A stretch of DNA of 64,000 nucleotides from Promicromonospora sp. Populi (GTDB lineage: Bacteria; Actinomycetota; Actinomycetes; Actinomycetales; Cellulomonadaceae). The stretch spans positions 4,030,001-4,094,000 of the forward strand of contig NZ_CP163528.1 of assembly GCF_041081105.1 (NCBI RefSeq), written 5' to 3'. Positions 16,568 to 25,454 of the stretch are shown here, in pieces. Below the pieces are notes generated by a model. That model saw only the letters and a list, made by a program, of their open reading frames with translations, was not told where the DNA came from and ran no database searches. Position 1 is the first letter of the stretch, and each line of letters starts with the position of its first letter. The position numbers were made by a program, and so were the translations under genes.

Positions 16568-18406
16568 ATGGCGCAGTGGGAGACGGAGCTCACGGAGCTG
16601 GCGACGCGACGTGGTGGGGCGCTGGTCGGGTACGCGTACTCGTTGTGCCGCAACAGGGCGCAGGCCGAGGACCTGGTGCAGGACGCGCTGGTCAAGGTCT
16701 ACTCCCGCCTGCGCCGCCAGCCCGGGATGGTCGACGGCGAGCGGCAGGTCGTCGACCTGGATCAGCCTCGGCTGACGAACGCTGAGGCGTACGTCCGGCG
16801 TGCCATCCTGACGATCTATCTGGACGGTTACCGGCGGCAGGGTAGTTGGTCCGGTCTCCAACACCTATTGGCCGACGACGAGTGGTCACCTGGCGCGGAC
16901 CGGGTCGCTACCGCGCGGGTCGATGTCGGGGTGGCTCTTGCTCAGCTTTCTCCGCGGCAGCGTGAGGCGGTGGTGCTGCGGTTCTTCGAGGACATGACGG
17001 TGCCGCAGATCGCGGTGGCTCTGGGGACCCGGCCGGGCACGATCAAGCGGTACCTGTCGAATGCGATCGACCTGTTGCGTAGCTCGCTCGCGGAGATCTC
17101 GGTGCCTGCCGTGGAGACGGACCTGGAGGGGCGGCTGGACACGATGGCGGGTGCGGTGCGTCGTCGTCGGGCGGCGAAGGTGGGTGCCGTGGCAGGCGTG
17201 TCGATGGTGCTGGCGATTGCACTCGTGTGGGGCGCGTTCGCGGTCCGGCCGTGGATCCGGTCGGAGCCACTGCCGGCGGACGACAGGATCGAGTACACGC
17301 CGGGATACGTGCCTCTCGGCTGGCCGATCGACCTCGGCGTCTATTGCGGTATGCCGGTCGAGGACCTGGAGGCATTGGACACCGGCAACTTCGACATCGA
17401 GATCAGCGGCGACCTGGTGGCAGACTCGAACGGGCTGACCTCGGTCTGGAACCTGCCGGTGACGATCTCCGGCGAGGTGCCGGACGGCACCTTCGCCGGA
17501 CCTGTGGACTATATGGCCTTTCCGCTGATCGTCTGGGCTTACGAGGGCAGGATCGTCGACCTTCCGACGTGGTGGGCGGAGGCCGCCAACAGCGAGGCTC
17601 CCCCGGCGCTCCTCGAGCACGGTACCTGGACAGGGCTCGCGTCCGCAGACAACGCATCGTCCTGCCGTGCGGACACGCTGGTTGGTCCGCCGAACGATCC
17701 TGCCAGCCACTACGACAACGAACGTGCGGGAGGGCAATACGAGCTGATCGCGATTGTCAGCGACCCCTCCGTGACCGACAACGACCACGGGGACCCCTAT
17801 CCCTTCCTGGTCAGTGACCCGGTGAACGTCGACCTGGACAGTGGCGTGGCACCTTCGCCGGAGTTCGCGACGCCGTCCGACGATTGCAGCGGAGCCGAGT
17901 ACGCCGGGCGGGACCTCGTCGCGCCGGGCGCACCTGAGGACGTGCGAGCCGTGGCCGCACGGCTGCTGGAGGCGGTCACCACCTGCGACGAGCGGCTGGT
18001 CCTGGCGCTGGCCGGCAACAGTCTGGTGACGGCGCCGCCGAACGAGAACGAAGACCTGTCGGCCGACGAGACCTTTGCGCTCCCGGAGTCTGGTGGCCGC
18101 ATCCCCTACGCGACGATCGCGCGGCTCCTGACGGAGACCCAGCAGGTCAGCTCGGACCGTGGCACGTCCAGGACGTGGCCCCGGGTGGCAATCTCCCTCA
18201 CGAACCAGGCGGCATGGCAGGAAGCGGTAGATGCGGGGGCCATCAGTGCGGAGCAGGCAGTTGTCGATCGTGCTGCCGGGAAGTACACGGGGTGGCAGCT
18301 GACGATCGACGTCCAGTACTACGGGGAGCCACCGCACTGGTCCGCGTACTTCGAGGGCGACGCCGAGTGGTGCACCGCTCCCGGCGCTGATCCGGGCTGC
18401 GCCTAG
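16568..18406 (+). CDS. SigE-family ECF sigma factor fused to transmembrane helix and extracytoplasmic domains (unit 2, intact)
   Basis: A 612-residue one-piece protein. Residues 1-185 form the sigma factor (AEDLVQDALVKVYSRL; LSPRQREAVVLRFFEDMTVPQIA). RRRRAAK and a helix at about 204-226 anchor it. Outside, module A begins at about residue 259 (YCGMPVEDLEALD) and includes IVWAYEGRIVDL and SSCRAD. Module B follows (DDCSGAEYAGRDL, LLEAVTTCDERLV, ARLLTETQ, AAWQEAVDAGAISAEQA). If topology follows the positive-inside rule, the sigma domain is tethered at the membrane and would need proteolysis or a local mode of action. The ATG at 16568 has GAGGAGG 8 nt upstream. It is the only intact copy among units 1-3. 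Confidence 0.85.
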   Translation: MAQWETELTELATRRGGALVGYAYSLCRNRAQAEDLVQDALVKVYSRLRRQPGMVDGERQVVDLDQPRLTNAEAYVRRAILTIYLDGYRRQGSWSGLQHLLADDEWSPGADRVATARVDVGVALAQLSPRQREAVVLRFFEDMTVPQIAVALGTRPGTIKRYLSNAIDLLRSSLAEISVPAVETDLEGRLDTMAGAVRRRRAAKVGAVAGVSMVLAIALVWGAFAVRPWIRSEPLPADDRIEYTPGYVPLGWPIDLGVYCGMPVEDLEALDTGNFDIEISGDLVADSNGLTSVWNLPVTISGEVPDGTFAGPVDYMAFPLIVWAYEGRIVDLPTWWAEAANSEAPPALLEHGTWTGLASADNASSCRADTLVGPPNDPASHYDNERAGGQYELIAIVSDPSVTDNDHGDPYPFLVSDPVNVDLDSGVAPSPEFATPSDDCSGAEYAGRDLVAPGAPEDVRAVAARLLEAVTTCDERLVLALAGNSLVTAPPNENEDLSADETFALPESGGRIPYATIARLLTETQQVSSDRGTSRTWPRVAISLTNQAAWQEAVDAGAISAEQAVVDRAAGKYTGWQLTIDVQYYGEPPHWSAYFEGDAEWCTAPGADPGCA

Positions 18407-18510
18407 CCCGGGCCCGTGCCTCGGCTGTGCCGGAATGGATCTTCATCTCCGTAGGGGCAACGTCCCCAGCTCATCATCTGGTGACCGCGAACTAGTTTCG
18501 TGGTCGCCTG

Positions 18511-18535
18511 CATCGCTTTCTCGTTCCCGCCCGTC
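18511..18535 (+). promoter_or_regulatory. Candidate ECF promoter of sigma unit 3
   Basis: CATC at 18511-18514 and CGTC at 18532-18535, spacer 17 nt, retained in front of the decayed unit 3. The flanking sequence from about 18509 to the ATG is almost the same as that of unit 2, a sign of recent duplication. Confidence 0.45.
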
Positions 18536-18568
18536 AGGGAGCATGAGGCAGGGAGAGGAGGCGTTTTG

Positions 18569-19419
18569 ATGGCGCACTGGGAGGCAGAACTCACGGAGCT
18601 GGCGACGCGACGTGGTGGGGCGCTGGTCGGTTATGCGTACTCGTTGTGTCGCAACAAGGCGCAGGCTGAGGACCTGGTGCAGGACACGCTGGTGGATCCG
18701 GATGAATATCCCGCGCACGTCTACGACAACGAACGTGCCGGCGGGCGGTACGAGCTGATCGCGCTTGTTGCCGACCCCGCCGTGAACGACGTCGACAACA
18801 GGGACGCCTTCCTGGTCAGCGACCCGGTCACCGTCGACCTCGACAGCGGCGGGGCGCCGCGGCCGGAGTTCCCGCCACCGTCGGACGACTGCAGCGGGGC
18901 CGCGTACGCCGGGCGGGACCTCGTTGCGCTGGGATCCCCGGACGGGGTGCGGGATATGGCCGCGCGGCTCCTCGAGGCGGTTACCACCTGCGACGAGCGG
19001 CTGGTCCTGGAGCTGGCCGGCGGCAATCTGGGGACGGTGCCGGCACACGAGAACGAAGACCTGTCGGTCGACGAGATCTTTGCGCTCCCGGAGTCCGGTG
19101 GCCGCACCCCCTACGCGACGATCGCGCGGCTCCTGACCGAGACCCAGCCGGTCAACACGGACGCCGGGTTCGACCGCGATAGTTCCGGGACCTGGCCGCG
19201 GGTGACCACCTTCGTCAAGAGCGAGGCCGCATGGCAGGAGGCAGTCGATGCGGGGGCCGTCAGCGCGGAGCAGGCCGCCGTCGATCGTGCCGCCGGGAAG
19301 TACACCGGCGGCTGAGGATCGAGCTCCAGACCTCCATGGAGATACCGAACTGGTCCACCTTCTTGGAGGGCGACACCGAGTGGTGCCCCCTCCCCGACGC
19401 TGGTCCGGACTGCGTCTAG
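18569..19419 (+). pseudogene. Decayed sigma unit 3: internal deletion plus terminal frameshift
   Basis: The N-terminus (MAHWEAELTELATRRGGALV to EDLVQDTLV, 43 residues) is the start of the sigma domain. It then jumps straight into the extracytoplasmic region (DPDEYPAHVYDNERAGGRYE), so region 4, the TM helix and most of module A are missing. The junction falls on a short sequence (GGACACGCTGGT) that resembles both sigma codons (GGACGCGCTGGT) and module A codons (GGACACGCTGGT) of unit 2, as expected for recombination at microhomology. The frame stops at 19315; the expected last 35 residues (ending GDTEWCPLPDAGPDCV) continue in another frame to 19419. It cannot make a working sigma factor. Confidence 0.85.
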
Positions 19420-19460
19420 CCCAGGCCCGTGCGTTCGGTGAACTTTCTCGCCGCAGCCAT

Positions 19461-19485
19461 CATCGTTCGCCCCTTCTCGCCCGTC
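19461..19485 (+). promoter_or_regulatory. Candidate ECF promoter of sigma unit 4
   Basis: CATC at 19461-19464 and CGTC at 19482-19485, spacer 17 nt, 31 nt before the ATG. It shares CTCGCCCGTCAGGGAG with units 2 and 3. Confidence 0.5.
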
Positions 19486-19516
19486 AGGGAGGATGAGAGC
19501 GAGAGGGGGCGTCACG

Positions 19517-21259
19517 ATGGCGCAGTGGGAGAACGAGCTCGAGGAGCTCATGGCGCGGCGCAGCCGCGCACTGGTGGGGTACGCGTACACGCTGACGCGG
19601 GATCGGGCGCAGGCCGAGGACCTGGTGCAGGACGCGCTGGTCAAGGTCTTCTCGCGCCTGCGGCGTCCGCGGGGGATGGACGACGACGGCGGTCAGCTCG
19701 ACCTGGACCAGGATCAGCCGCGGCTGACGAACGCGGAGGCCTACGTGCGCCGGACGATGCTGACCATCTACCTGGACCGCTTCCGGCGGCAGAAGAACTG
19801 GACCGGCATCAAGCACCTGCTGGCCGACGAGGACCGCGCACCCGCGGCGGAGCGCGTCGCGACGGCCAAGGTCGACGTCGGTGTGGCGCTGGCCCAGCTT
19901 TCCCCGCGGCAGCGCGAGTCGGTGGTGCTGCGGTTCTTCGAGGACATGACGGTGCCGCAGATCGCGCAGACCCTCGGTACGAGCCCCGGCACCATCAAGC
20001 GGCACCTGTCCAACGCGATGGAGCTGCTGCGCGGATCGCTCGCGGAGATCACGGTGCCGGAGATGGAGACCTCGCTGGAGGAGCGGCTCGGTGCGGTGTC
20101 GGGTTCGGTGCGCCGCCGTCGTGCGGCCAAGGTCGGCGCCCTCGGTGGGGCCACGCTGGTCCTGGCGGGCCTGCTTGCGATGGCGGCCCTGTGGGGGCCG
20201 GCGCGGCTCCTGTCGGAGCCGGTGCTGCCGGCTGAGCAGGACGTGTCGACGCAGAACGTCGGCGCAGATTTTACGCCCAACCAGTGGCTCGACCAGGGCG
20301 AGAAGTACCAGTGCGGCATGGAGGTCACGGACCTGACGTCGACCTCTGACGTCATCCAGCTTGAGCTGACCGGTGACGTCGAGGCCGGGGAGTACGGCCT
20401 GACCGCACCCGTCCGGATCACCAGGGACGGCGCCGAGGGGCCGGCGCTCGACGGGGGATATCCCCGGCTGGTCTTCGCGCAGAACGGCCAGGTGGTCGAC
20501 CTCGGCTCAGGCTGGAACGAGGGCGGATACGTGCTGCCCGATCCTGGCGAGTCCGCCACCGACACCGTGGACGCCGACCCGACCACGGCCTGCGGCAACT
20601 GGACGACCGGCATGGTCTTCGAGACCTACCTGGAGGCCCGCCCGGCGGGCACCTACGACGTGTACGCGGTGCTGCCCTGGACCGATTTCGAAGGCACCGA
20701 CGCCATGGCCGTGAGCGAACCCGTCACCATGGAGGTCCCCGAGCTCGAGGTACCGGCGGAGGAGCCGCTGAGCGCCGACTTCCGCGACGGCTATCAGCCG
20801 GAGTGGCTGGCGGGCACGACCCTGGCCTGCGGCGCCCACGCGTCGGACATCCCGGGCGGCCCTCGCGCGGCGTGGCAGCTACCGGGCCTGGAGGGTACGC
20901 CGTCCGACGACGTCGCTCCCGACGGCGTGGCGTGGATCACGCTCACCGAGATGGACGGCGAGGCCATCAGCACGACGCGCACGCCGTTCAACCTGGTCTG
21001 GATGAGCAGCACGGGGCGGGTGGTCGGGTTGGGCCACGACGTCTGGTCCGAGCCAACCGAGGAGCTGCAGCTCGAACCGAGGGGCGACACCCGCGTCGTC
21101 GTGCCGGTCGAACCCGACACGACCTGCCTGACCAACCCCGAGGCCGGGCTCCCGGCCGGCGACTACGTGCTGTACGCGTTCGCGGAGATCGATCCCGGTT
21201 CGGACGGTGAGCCGCAGTACCTGGCCGTGGAGGCAGGAACCCGCACGATCGCTCAGTGA
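19517..21259 (+). CDS. SigE-family ECF sigma factor fused to transmembrane helix and two extracytoplasmic modules (unit 4, intact)
   Basis: A 580-residue fusion. The sigma part covers residues 1-185 (YTLTRDRAQAEDLVQDALVK; LSPRQRESVVLRFFEDMTVPQIAQ). RRRRAAK precedes the helix at about 205-226 (GALGGATLVLAGLLAMAALWG). Outside, module A occurs twice: first YQCGMEVTDL with LVFAQNGQVVDLGSGW and TTACGNW, then LACGAHASDI with LVWMSSTGRVVGLGHDVW and TTCLTNPEAGLPAGDYVLYA. It has no module B, unlike units 1-3 and 5. The ATG at 19517 follows GAGAGGGGG. No anti-sigma zinc motif (HxxxCxxC) is present. Signal and regulon are unknown. Confidence 0.85.
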   Translation: MAQWENELEELMARRSRALVGYAYTLTRDRAQAEDLVQDALVKVFSRLRRPRGMDDDGGQLDLDQDQPRLTNAEAYVRRTMLTIYLDRFRRQKNWTGIKHLLADEDRAPAAERVATAKVDVGVALAQLSPRQRESVVLRFFEDMTVPQIAQTLGTSPGTIKRHLSNAMELLRGSLAEITVPEMETSLEERLGAVSGSVRRRRAAKVGALGGATLVLAGLLAMAALWGPARLLSEPVLPAEQDVSTQNVGADFTPNQWLDQGEKYQCGMEVTDLTSTSDVIQLELTGDVEAGEYGLTAPVRITRDGAEGPALDGGYPRLVFAQNGQVVDLGSGWNEGGYVLPDPGESATDTVDADPTTACGNWTTGMVFETYLEARPAGTYDVYAVLPWTDFEGTDAMAVSEPVTMEVPELEVPAEEPLSADFRDGYQPEWLAGTTLACGAHASDIPGGPRAAWQLPGLEGTPSDDVAPDGVAWITLTEMDGEAISTTRTPFNLVWMSSTGRVVGLGHDVWSEPTEELQLEPRGDTRVVVPVEPDTTCLTNPEAGLPAGDYVLYAFAEIDPGSDGEPQYLAVEAGTRTIAQ

Positions 21260-21284
21260 GCAGGTCAGACCACCAGGACGCGCC

Positions 21285-21309
21285 CAACGAAACCCTCACC
21301 CGGCGCGTC
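21285..21309 (+). promoter_or_regulatory. Candidate ECF promoter of sigma unit 5
   Basis: CAAC at 21285-21288 and CGTC at 21306-21309, spacer 17 nt, about 50 nt before the ATG. Confidence 0.5.
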
Positions 21310-21358
21310 CTGGTGGTTGTGGAGACGATGACAGCACAAACGCACCGGGGTGGTGGCC

Positions 21359-21937
21359 ATGGCGGTATGGGAGAACGAGCTCGATGAGCTCATGCGGGTA
21401 CGCGGGAGCGCGCTCGTCCGCTATGCCTACATGCTCTCCGGGGACCGCGCGCTCGCCGAGGACCTGGTCCAGGACGCGCTGGTGAAGGTCTACTCGCGCC
21501 TTCGTGGTTTACCGAGCAGGGGCGGCAAGGTGGGTGTCGCTGAGGGAAGCCGTGCGCACGACCTCGAGTCCCCGTTCACGAACGCGGAGGGCTACGTGCG
21601 GCGCGCGATCCTCACCATCTACCTGGACGGCTACCGCAAGCGGCAGCGCTGGACCGGGATCAAGCACCTCCTGGCCGACGACCCCAGCGCGCGCGGGGCC
21701 GACCTGGCCGCGTCGGCGCGCGTCGACGTGATGGCGGCGCTCGCGCAGCTCGGTGCCCGCGAACGGGCCTGCGTCGTCCTGCGCTACTTCGAGGACATGA
21801 CGGTGCCGCAGATCGCCGAGTCCCTGGGCACCGCCCAGGGAACTGTCAAGCGGTACCTGTCTGATGCCACCAAGAACCTGCAGGAGTTCCTGCGCCCCGA
21901 CGACTTCCGACCTGCCGAAGGGAGGGCCGCCCGATGA
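21359..21937 (+). CDS. SigE-family RNA polymerase sigma factor (unit 5, stand-alone)
   Basis: A 192-residue ECF sigma factor with region 2 (YAYMLSGDRALAEDLVQDALVKVYSRLRG) and region 4 (LGARERACVVLRYFEDMTVPQIAESLGTAQGTVKRYL). It has the usual SigE-family length and no TM segment. The ATG at 21359 (MAVWENELDEL) is chosen over GTGs at 21350 and 21353 because all paralogues start MAxWExEL. The stop overlaps the start of the membrane partner (ATGA), so the two are made together. This is the first of the split units and directly follows the fused ones. Confidence 0.88.
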   Translation: MAVWENELDELMRVRGSALVRYAYMLSGDRALAEDLVQDALVKVYSRLRGLPSRGGKVGVAEGSRAHDLESPFTNAEGYVRRAILTIYLDGYRKRQRWTGIKHLLADDPSARGADLAASARVDVMAALAQLGARERACVVLRYFEDMTVPQIAESLGTAQGTVKRYLSDATKNLQEFLRPDDFRPAEGRAAR

Positions 21938-23676
21938 ACCGAACTGACCCGAACGAAGGTTGGGACGACGAAAGCAACTTCCTGAGCGGCGCGCTCCATG
22001 GAGCTGCCGACGAGATGCCCGGTGCGGAGGTGGACGACCTGCATATCTCATTCGGAGTGGTGCGGGACCGCGTGCGACGCCGGCGCGCGGCCAAGATCAG
22101 TGGCGTAACCGGCGCGAGCCTCGTGGTGGTGGGCGTGCTCGCCCTCGGTGCCACGCAGATACCGCTGCTGGACAGGAACTCGGCGCTCCCGGGTGTGTCG
22201 GGCGACGTCGAGGCCTACGCGAGCGTGGGCCCAGAGGCCGCGCCATCCCCGTCGGGGCCGCCGGCGACGAGCGTCATCCAAGACGGGTACCAGCCGTCCT
22301 GGCTCGAGTGGAGCGACCTGACGTGCGGCATGCCGGTCGCCGATCTGGAGACGACGGCGGCGGGCTGGGCGGTCGCATCGGCCGGCGACATCTACGCCAC
22401 CGTCTCGGACTTCGGGGGTGACCCGTCGACATCCTGGGGCATGGCGGCGACGGTCCAGGAGGGGGAGGGCGCGCTCGGCGTCGCCCCGGTCCTGGTGTGG
22501 AGTCAGGACGGCGTGGTGGTGGACCTGGGCTCGAACGTCTTCGGCGCTCCGGGGCCCCAGTCCGAGCCGCTCATCGGTGGCGACGAGGGCTCGGCAGGGA
22601 CGACTGTGGCGGCCACGGGCAACTCGCTGACGACGTGTGCGCCCACCGAGACCGAGACCGACCCGATCTTCGAGACGACCCTGCCCGAGGGGGACTACGA
22701 GGTGCGGGTGGTCGCGTACCCGGAGGTCGCCTCGGGTCAGCGGGCGACGGCGGTGAGCGAGCCGGTAGCGGTCCGCCTGGACGCCGTCGGCGCGCACAGC
22801 CCGACCTTGATGCGCGGCGGATTCGCGACGATCGAGCCGTCGCCCGTCGAGCCGCCGGCGCCGATCGACGGCGAGCAGTCGCGGTTCGTGCTGGACCGCA
22901 CGACGGACTGGGTCACCGCGGAGCTGACGCGGAGCGACTACAACTCGACCGACCCGGTACAGGTCATCTCCGCGTGCGAGAGTGCGGACGAGGGGGACAC
23001 GGTGCCGTTCGAGGTAGTGGTGCCGTCGACCCAGGCAGTGCTCAGCTCCGGCTTTGTCAGTTGTGACGGCGCTCAGACGGTCGAGACCTTCGGGGTGCTG
23101 GACGGCGGCGGAGAGGTCCTCGACATCCGGCTGGGTGCCGTGCCCGACGGCGTCGAGCGGCTCTGGGCCGTCCTTGCTCCGGACGGCAGCACGGCCGTGG
23201 GCGACGCCGCCGGCGAATGCTCTGCCAACGACGTCCCACTGGAGTACGACCCGGCCAACTCGCCGAACGAGGGCGCCGGGGCGACCGCTCGGGCCATCGT
23301 GGAGGCGGCCCAGGCCTGCGACAACGGAGCGCTCGTCGGCCTGGCCACGATGTACCCGACGGAGCTGCTCATTCCCGCCGAGCCCGCGGACGAGGTCTTC
23401 CTCCTGCCCGAGGGCGATGTGCACTACCGGACGCTGGTCGCCCTGCTGGCCGGCACGGTCGGCGCAGACCAGGGGAACGGCACGATCGTCTGGCCGCGCG
23501 TAGTGACCGAGGAGTTCCGCGACTCGGACGAGGCGTGGGACGAGGTGGTGGCCGCGGGTCTGCTCACGCAGGAGGAGGCTGATGCGCAGCGGGCGGACGA
23601 GGTGTTCGGTTACACGGGGATGCAGATCGCGATCGATACGCTCGGAAACTGGCGCTACTACTCCGCCACCCCCTGA
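21934..23676 (+). CDS. Membrane-anchored partner of sigma unit 5 (putative anti-sigma/sensor)
   Basis: A 580-residue single-pass protein. About 47 cytoplasmic residues end in RRRRAAK, followed by one helix (about residues 50-70) and a long extracytoplasmic part. Module A starts with LTCGMPVADLETT and contains VLVWSQDGVVVDLGSNVFG, LTTCAPT and TLPEGDYEVRVVAYPE. Module B closes the protein (GECSAN, EAAQACDNGALVGLA, FLLPEGDVHYRTLVALLAGT, DEAWDEVVAAGLLTQEEAD). These are the same modules that are fused to sigma in units 1, 2 and 3. No zinc-binding anti-sigma motif is present. A sensing or anti-sigma role is inferred from the overlap with the sigma gene. Confidence 0.8.
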   Translation: MNRTDPNEGWDDESNFLSGALHGAADEMPGAEVDDLHISFGVVRDRVRRRRAAKISGVTGASLVVVGVLALGATQIPLLDRNSALPGVSGDVEAYASVGPEAAPSPSGPPATSVIQDGYQPSWLEWSDLTCGMPVADLETTAAGWAVASAGDIYATVSDFGGDPSTSWGMAATVQEGEGALGVAPVLVWSQDGVVVDLGSNVFGAPGPQSEPLIGGDEGSAGTTVAATGNSLTTCAPTETETDPIFETTLPEGDYEVRVVAYPEVASGQRATAVSEPVAVRLDAVGAHSPTLMRGGFATIEPSPVEPPAPIDGEQSRFVLDRTTDWVTAELTRSDYNSTDPVQVISACESADEGDTVPFEVVVPSTQAVLSSGFVSCDGAQTVETFGVLDGGGEVLDIRLGAVPDGVERLWAVLAPDGSTAVGDAAGECSANDVPLEYDPANSPNEGAGATARAIVEAAQACDNGALVGLATMYPTELLIPAEPADEVFLLPEGDVHYRTLVALLAGTVGADQGNGTIVWPRVVTEEFRDSDEAWDEVVAAGLLTQEEADAQRADEVFGYTGMQIAIDTLGNWRYYSATP

Positions 23677-23700
23677 CCTGAGAGACTTCGGTCTGAGCAC

Positions 23701-23725
23701 CAACGGTTCCTGCGCCCCGCTCGTA
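23701..23725 (+). promoter_or_regulatory. Candidate ECF promoter of sigma unit 6
   Basis: CAAC at 23701-23704 and CGTA at 23722-23725, spacer 17 nt. The second box lies within the left arm of a strong hairpin, so either element could be coincidental. Confidence 0.35.
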
Positions 23726-23748
23726 TAGGACTACGAGCGGGGCGCAGG
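23709..23748. terminator. 17-bp perfect hairpin after sigma partner 5
   Basis: Arms 23709-23725 and 23732-23748 are perfectly complementary with a 6-nt loop (TAGGAC). It follows the unit 5 partner stop by 32 nt. It probably ends that transcript, but it also overlaps the candidate -10 box of unit 6. Confidence 0.6.
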
Positions 23749-23801
23749 GCCCCCGGCGAGGAGATGGACAGGGTGGCCGGAGAACAGCTGGACGGGGGCG
23801 C

Positions 23802-24356
23802 ATGATGAGCACCCGCTGGGATGACGAGCTCACGGAGCTCGTGACGGTCCGAGGGCGCGCCCTCGTGGGATACGGATATGCGCTGACGGGTGACGTGCGC
23901 CGGGCGGAAGACCTGGTGCAGGACGCGCTGGTCCGCGTATTCCGGCGGTTCCGCCGACCTGAGGCCGCAGGCACTGAGGGCCACACCGAGTTCGCCCTGA
24001 ACGAGGGCGCGAGCCACGCCGGCATCGAGGCGTACGTGCGGCGGACGATGCTCAACCTCTACCTCGACGAGACCCGACGCTTCGCGTTGTGGCGCAAGGC
24101 CGAGCCCAAGATTGCGGTGGACGACCGCGTGAAGGCCCCGGCGTCGGACATCACCGCCCGCGCCGATGTGACGGTCGCCCTGCGCGGCCTGAGCCCGCGC
24201 CAGCGCGCCTGCGTCGTGCTCCGCTTTTACGACGACCTGACCGTGCCCCAGATCGCCGAGACGCTCGGCATTTCGCAGGGCACCATCAAGCGACACCTGG
24301 CCGACGGGGTCCGCGCTCTGCGTGGGGTGCTCGTGCCGGAAGGAGGCCTCCTGTGA
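23802..24356 (+). CDS. SigE-family RNA polymerase sigma factor (unit 6, stand-alone)
   Basis: A 184-residue ECF sigma factor. Region 2 is YGYALTGDVRRAEDLVQDALVRVFRRF and region 4 is LSPRQRACVVLRFYDDLTVPQIAETLGISQGTIKRHL. Two ATGs in a row (23802, 23805) are possible starts; the first is taken, with a GACGGGGG ribosome-site-like stretch upstream. The stop overlaps the GTG of the partner gene. It is more divergent from units 1-4 than unit 5, especially in the linker between regions 2 and 4. Confidence 0.87.
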   Translation: MMSTRWDDELTELVTVRGRALVGYGYALTGDVRRAEDLVQDALVRVFRRFRRPEAAGTEGHTEFALNEGASHAGIEAYVRRTMLNLYLDETRRFALWRKAEPKIAVDDRVKAPASDITARADVTVALRGLSPRQRACVVLRFYDDLTVPQIAETLGISQGTIKRHLADGVRALRGVLVPEGGLL

Positions 24357-25402
24357 GCAACCACGACGAATTCGACTTCGACGCCGACCTCGGCCCTGGC
24401 CGCGACGTCCTGAAGCAGACCATCGGTGCGCTGGTCGACGGCGCTACCCCCGTGGGCCTGCCCAGCGCACCGGAGCAGAACCTCGGGTTCCTGCGCCGCC
24501 GCGTGCGCACCTGGCGCATCGCCAAGGCCGGCGCCGTCGGGCTGAGCACGGCGGTCGTGATCAGCGCCCTCGCCTTCAGCGCGGCGCAGGCCAACACCTG
24601 GAACCAGTCCGAGCCGCTGCCCGGCCGGCCCACCATCGAGAGCACCGAGTCGGGGCCGGTGCCGTCGGAGATCCCGACGACGCGCATGTCGCCGAGCCCG
24701 TCGGTCACTGCGAGCCCGTCGCCTTCGGCGTCGCCGACGGACATTCCGGAGACGACTCCGTCAGGGACCCCGTCCGGCCAACCTGACCCGGAGCCCGGTG
24801 GGACTGCGACCGGGTCGCCGGATGTCGCCTGGCCGCCGTTTGAGCCGTTCGAGGAGGGCTACCTGTCCTGGTTCTTCGACGTTCCACCGATCGCGTGCGG
24901 AGTGCCGATCGGGGACCTGCCCACTGACCCCGTGCGGTTCACGCTGGAGCCGAACGACTCGCCGGCGGACCTGACGGTCACGTCGGGGTTCACCATCACC
25001 GAGGTGGCGGGCGAGTCGTACCAGCTGCGCACTGGTGGCATCCCGGAGTACCTGCTGTTCCAGAACGGGCGCCTCGTGAGCACCAGCTGGGGCCAAACGG
25101 ACGTGGGCTGGTGGGGGCTGGGGGAAGGAGGCGACATCGTCGAGGAGGAGGACGAGGACGGAAACACCGACCAATACGAACAGACCTCGCCTAACCAGAT
25201 CTGGCAGCTTGACGTGTCCGACAGGATCGACGACATCTCAACGTGCGGCGAGAGGACCGATGTCGGCCAGCCCCACCCGGAGTTCTCCACCCCCCTCCCG
25301 GCCGGTGAGTACGAAGTCGTGTTTGCGGCGCCGTACACACTGGTCGGCGACGACACCGCGGAGCTCGCCTACAGCGACCCCTACACGGTCACCATCCCCT
25401 GA
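24353..25402 (+). CDS. Membrane-anchored partner of sigma unit 6 (putative anti-sigma/sensor)
   Basis: A 349-residue single-pass protein. The cytoplasmic N-terminus (about 55 residues, acidic then LRRRVRTWRIAK) precedes a helix at about 62-82. A Pro/Ser/Thr-rich linker (about residues 100-155) spaces the ectodomain from the membrane. One copy of module A is present: IACGVPIGDL, EYLLFQNGRLVSTSW, ISTCGERT and PLPAGEYEVVFAAPY. Module B is absent. The GTG at 24353 overlaps the sigma stop and follows GGAGG. It is the smallest complete partner in the array. Confidence 0.78.
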   Translation: MSNHDEFDFDADLGPGRDVLKQTIGALVDGATPVGLPSAPEQNLGFLRRRVRTWRIAKAGAVGLSTAVVISALAFSAAQANTWNQSEPLPGRPTIESTESGPVPSEIPTTRMSPSPSVTASPSPSASPTDIPETTPSGTPSGQPDPEPGGTATGSPDVAWPPFEPFEEGYLSWFFDVPPIACGVPIGDLPTDPVRFTLEPNDSPADLTVTSGFTITEVAGESYQLRTGGIPEYLLFQNGRLVSTSWGQTDVGWWGLGEGGDIVEEEDEDGNTDQYEQTSPNQIWQLDVSDRIDDISTCGERTDVGQPHPEFSTPLPAGEYEVVFAAPYTLVGDDTAELAYSDPYTVTIP

Positions 25403-25411
25403 CCGCACCTT

Positions 25412-25450
25412 TCAGACGCTCAGGTCACCGAAAGTGACCTGAGCGTCTGA
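25412..25450. terminator. Family A hairpin between convergent genes
   Basis: 17-bp perfect arms (TCAGACGCTCAGGTCAC and its complement) around a 5-nt loop (CGAAA). It lies between the unit 6 partner stop (25402) and the end of the minus-strand oxygenase gene (25455), so it can terminate both. The arm sequence recurs at 11137, 28933 and 45584. Confidence 0.75.
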
Positions 25451-25454
25451 CATG

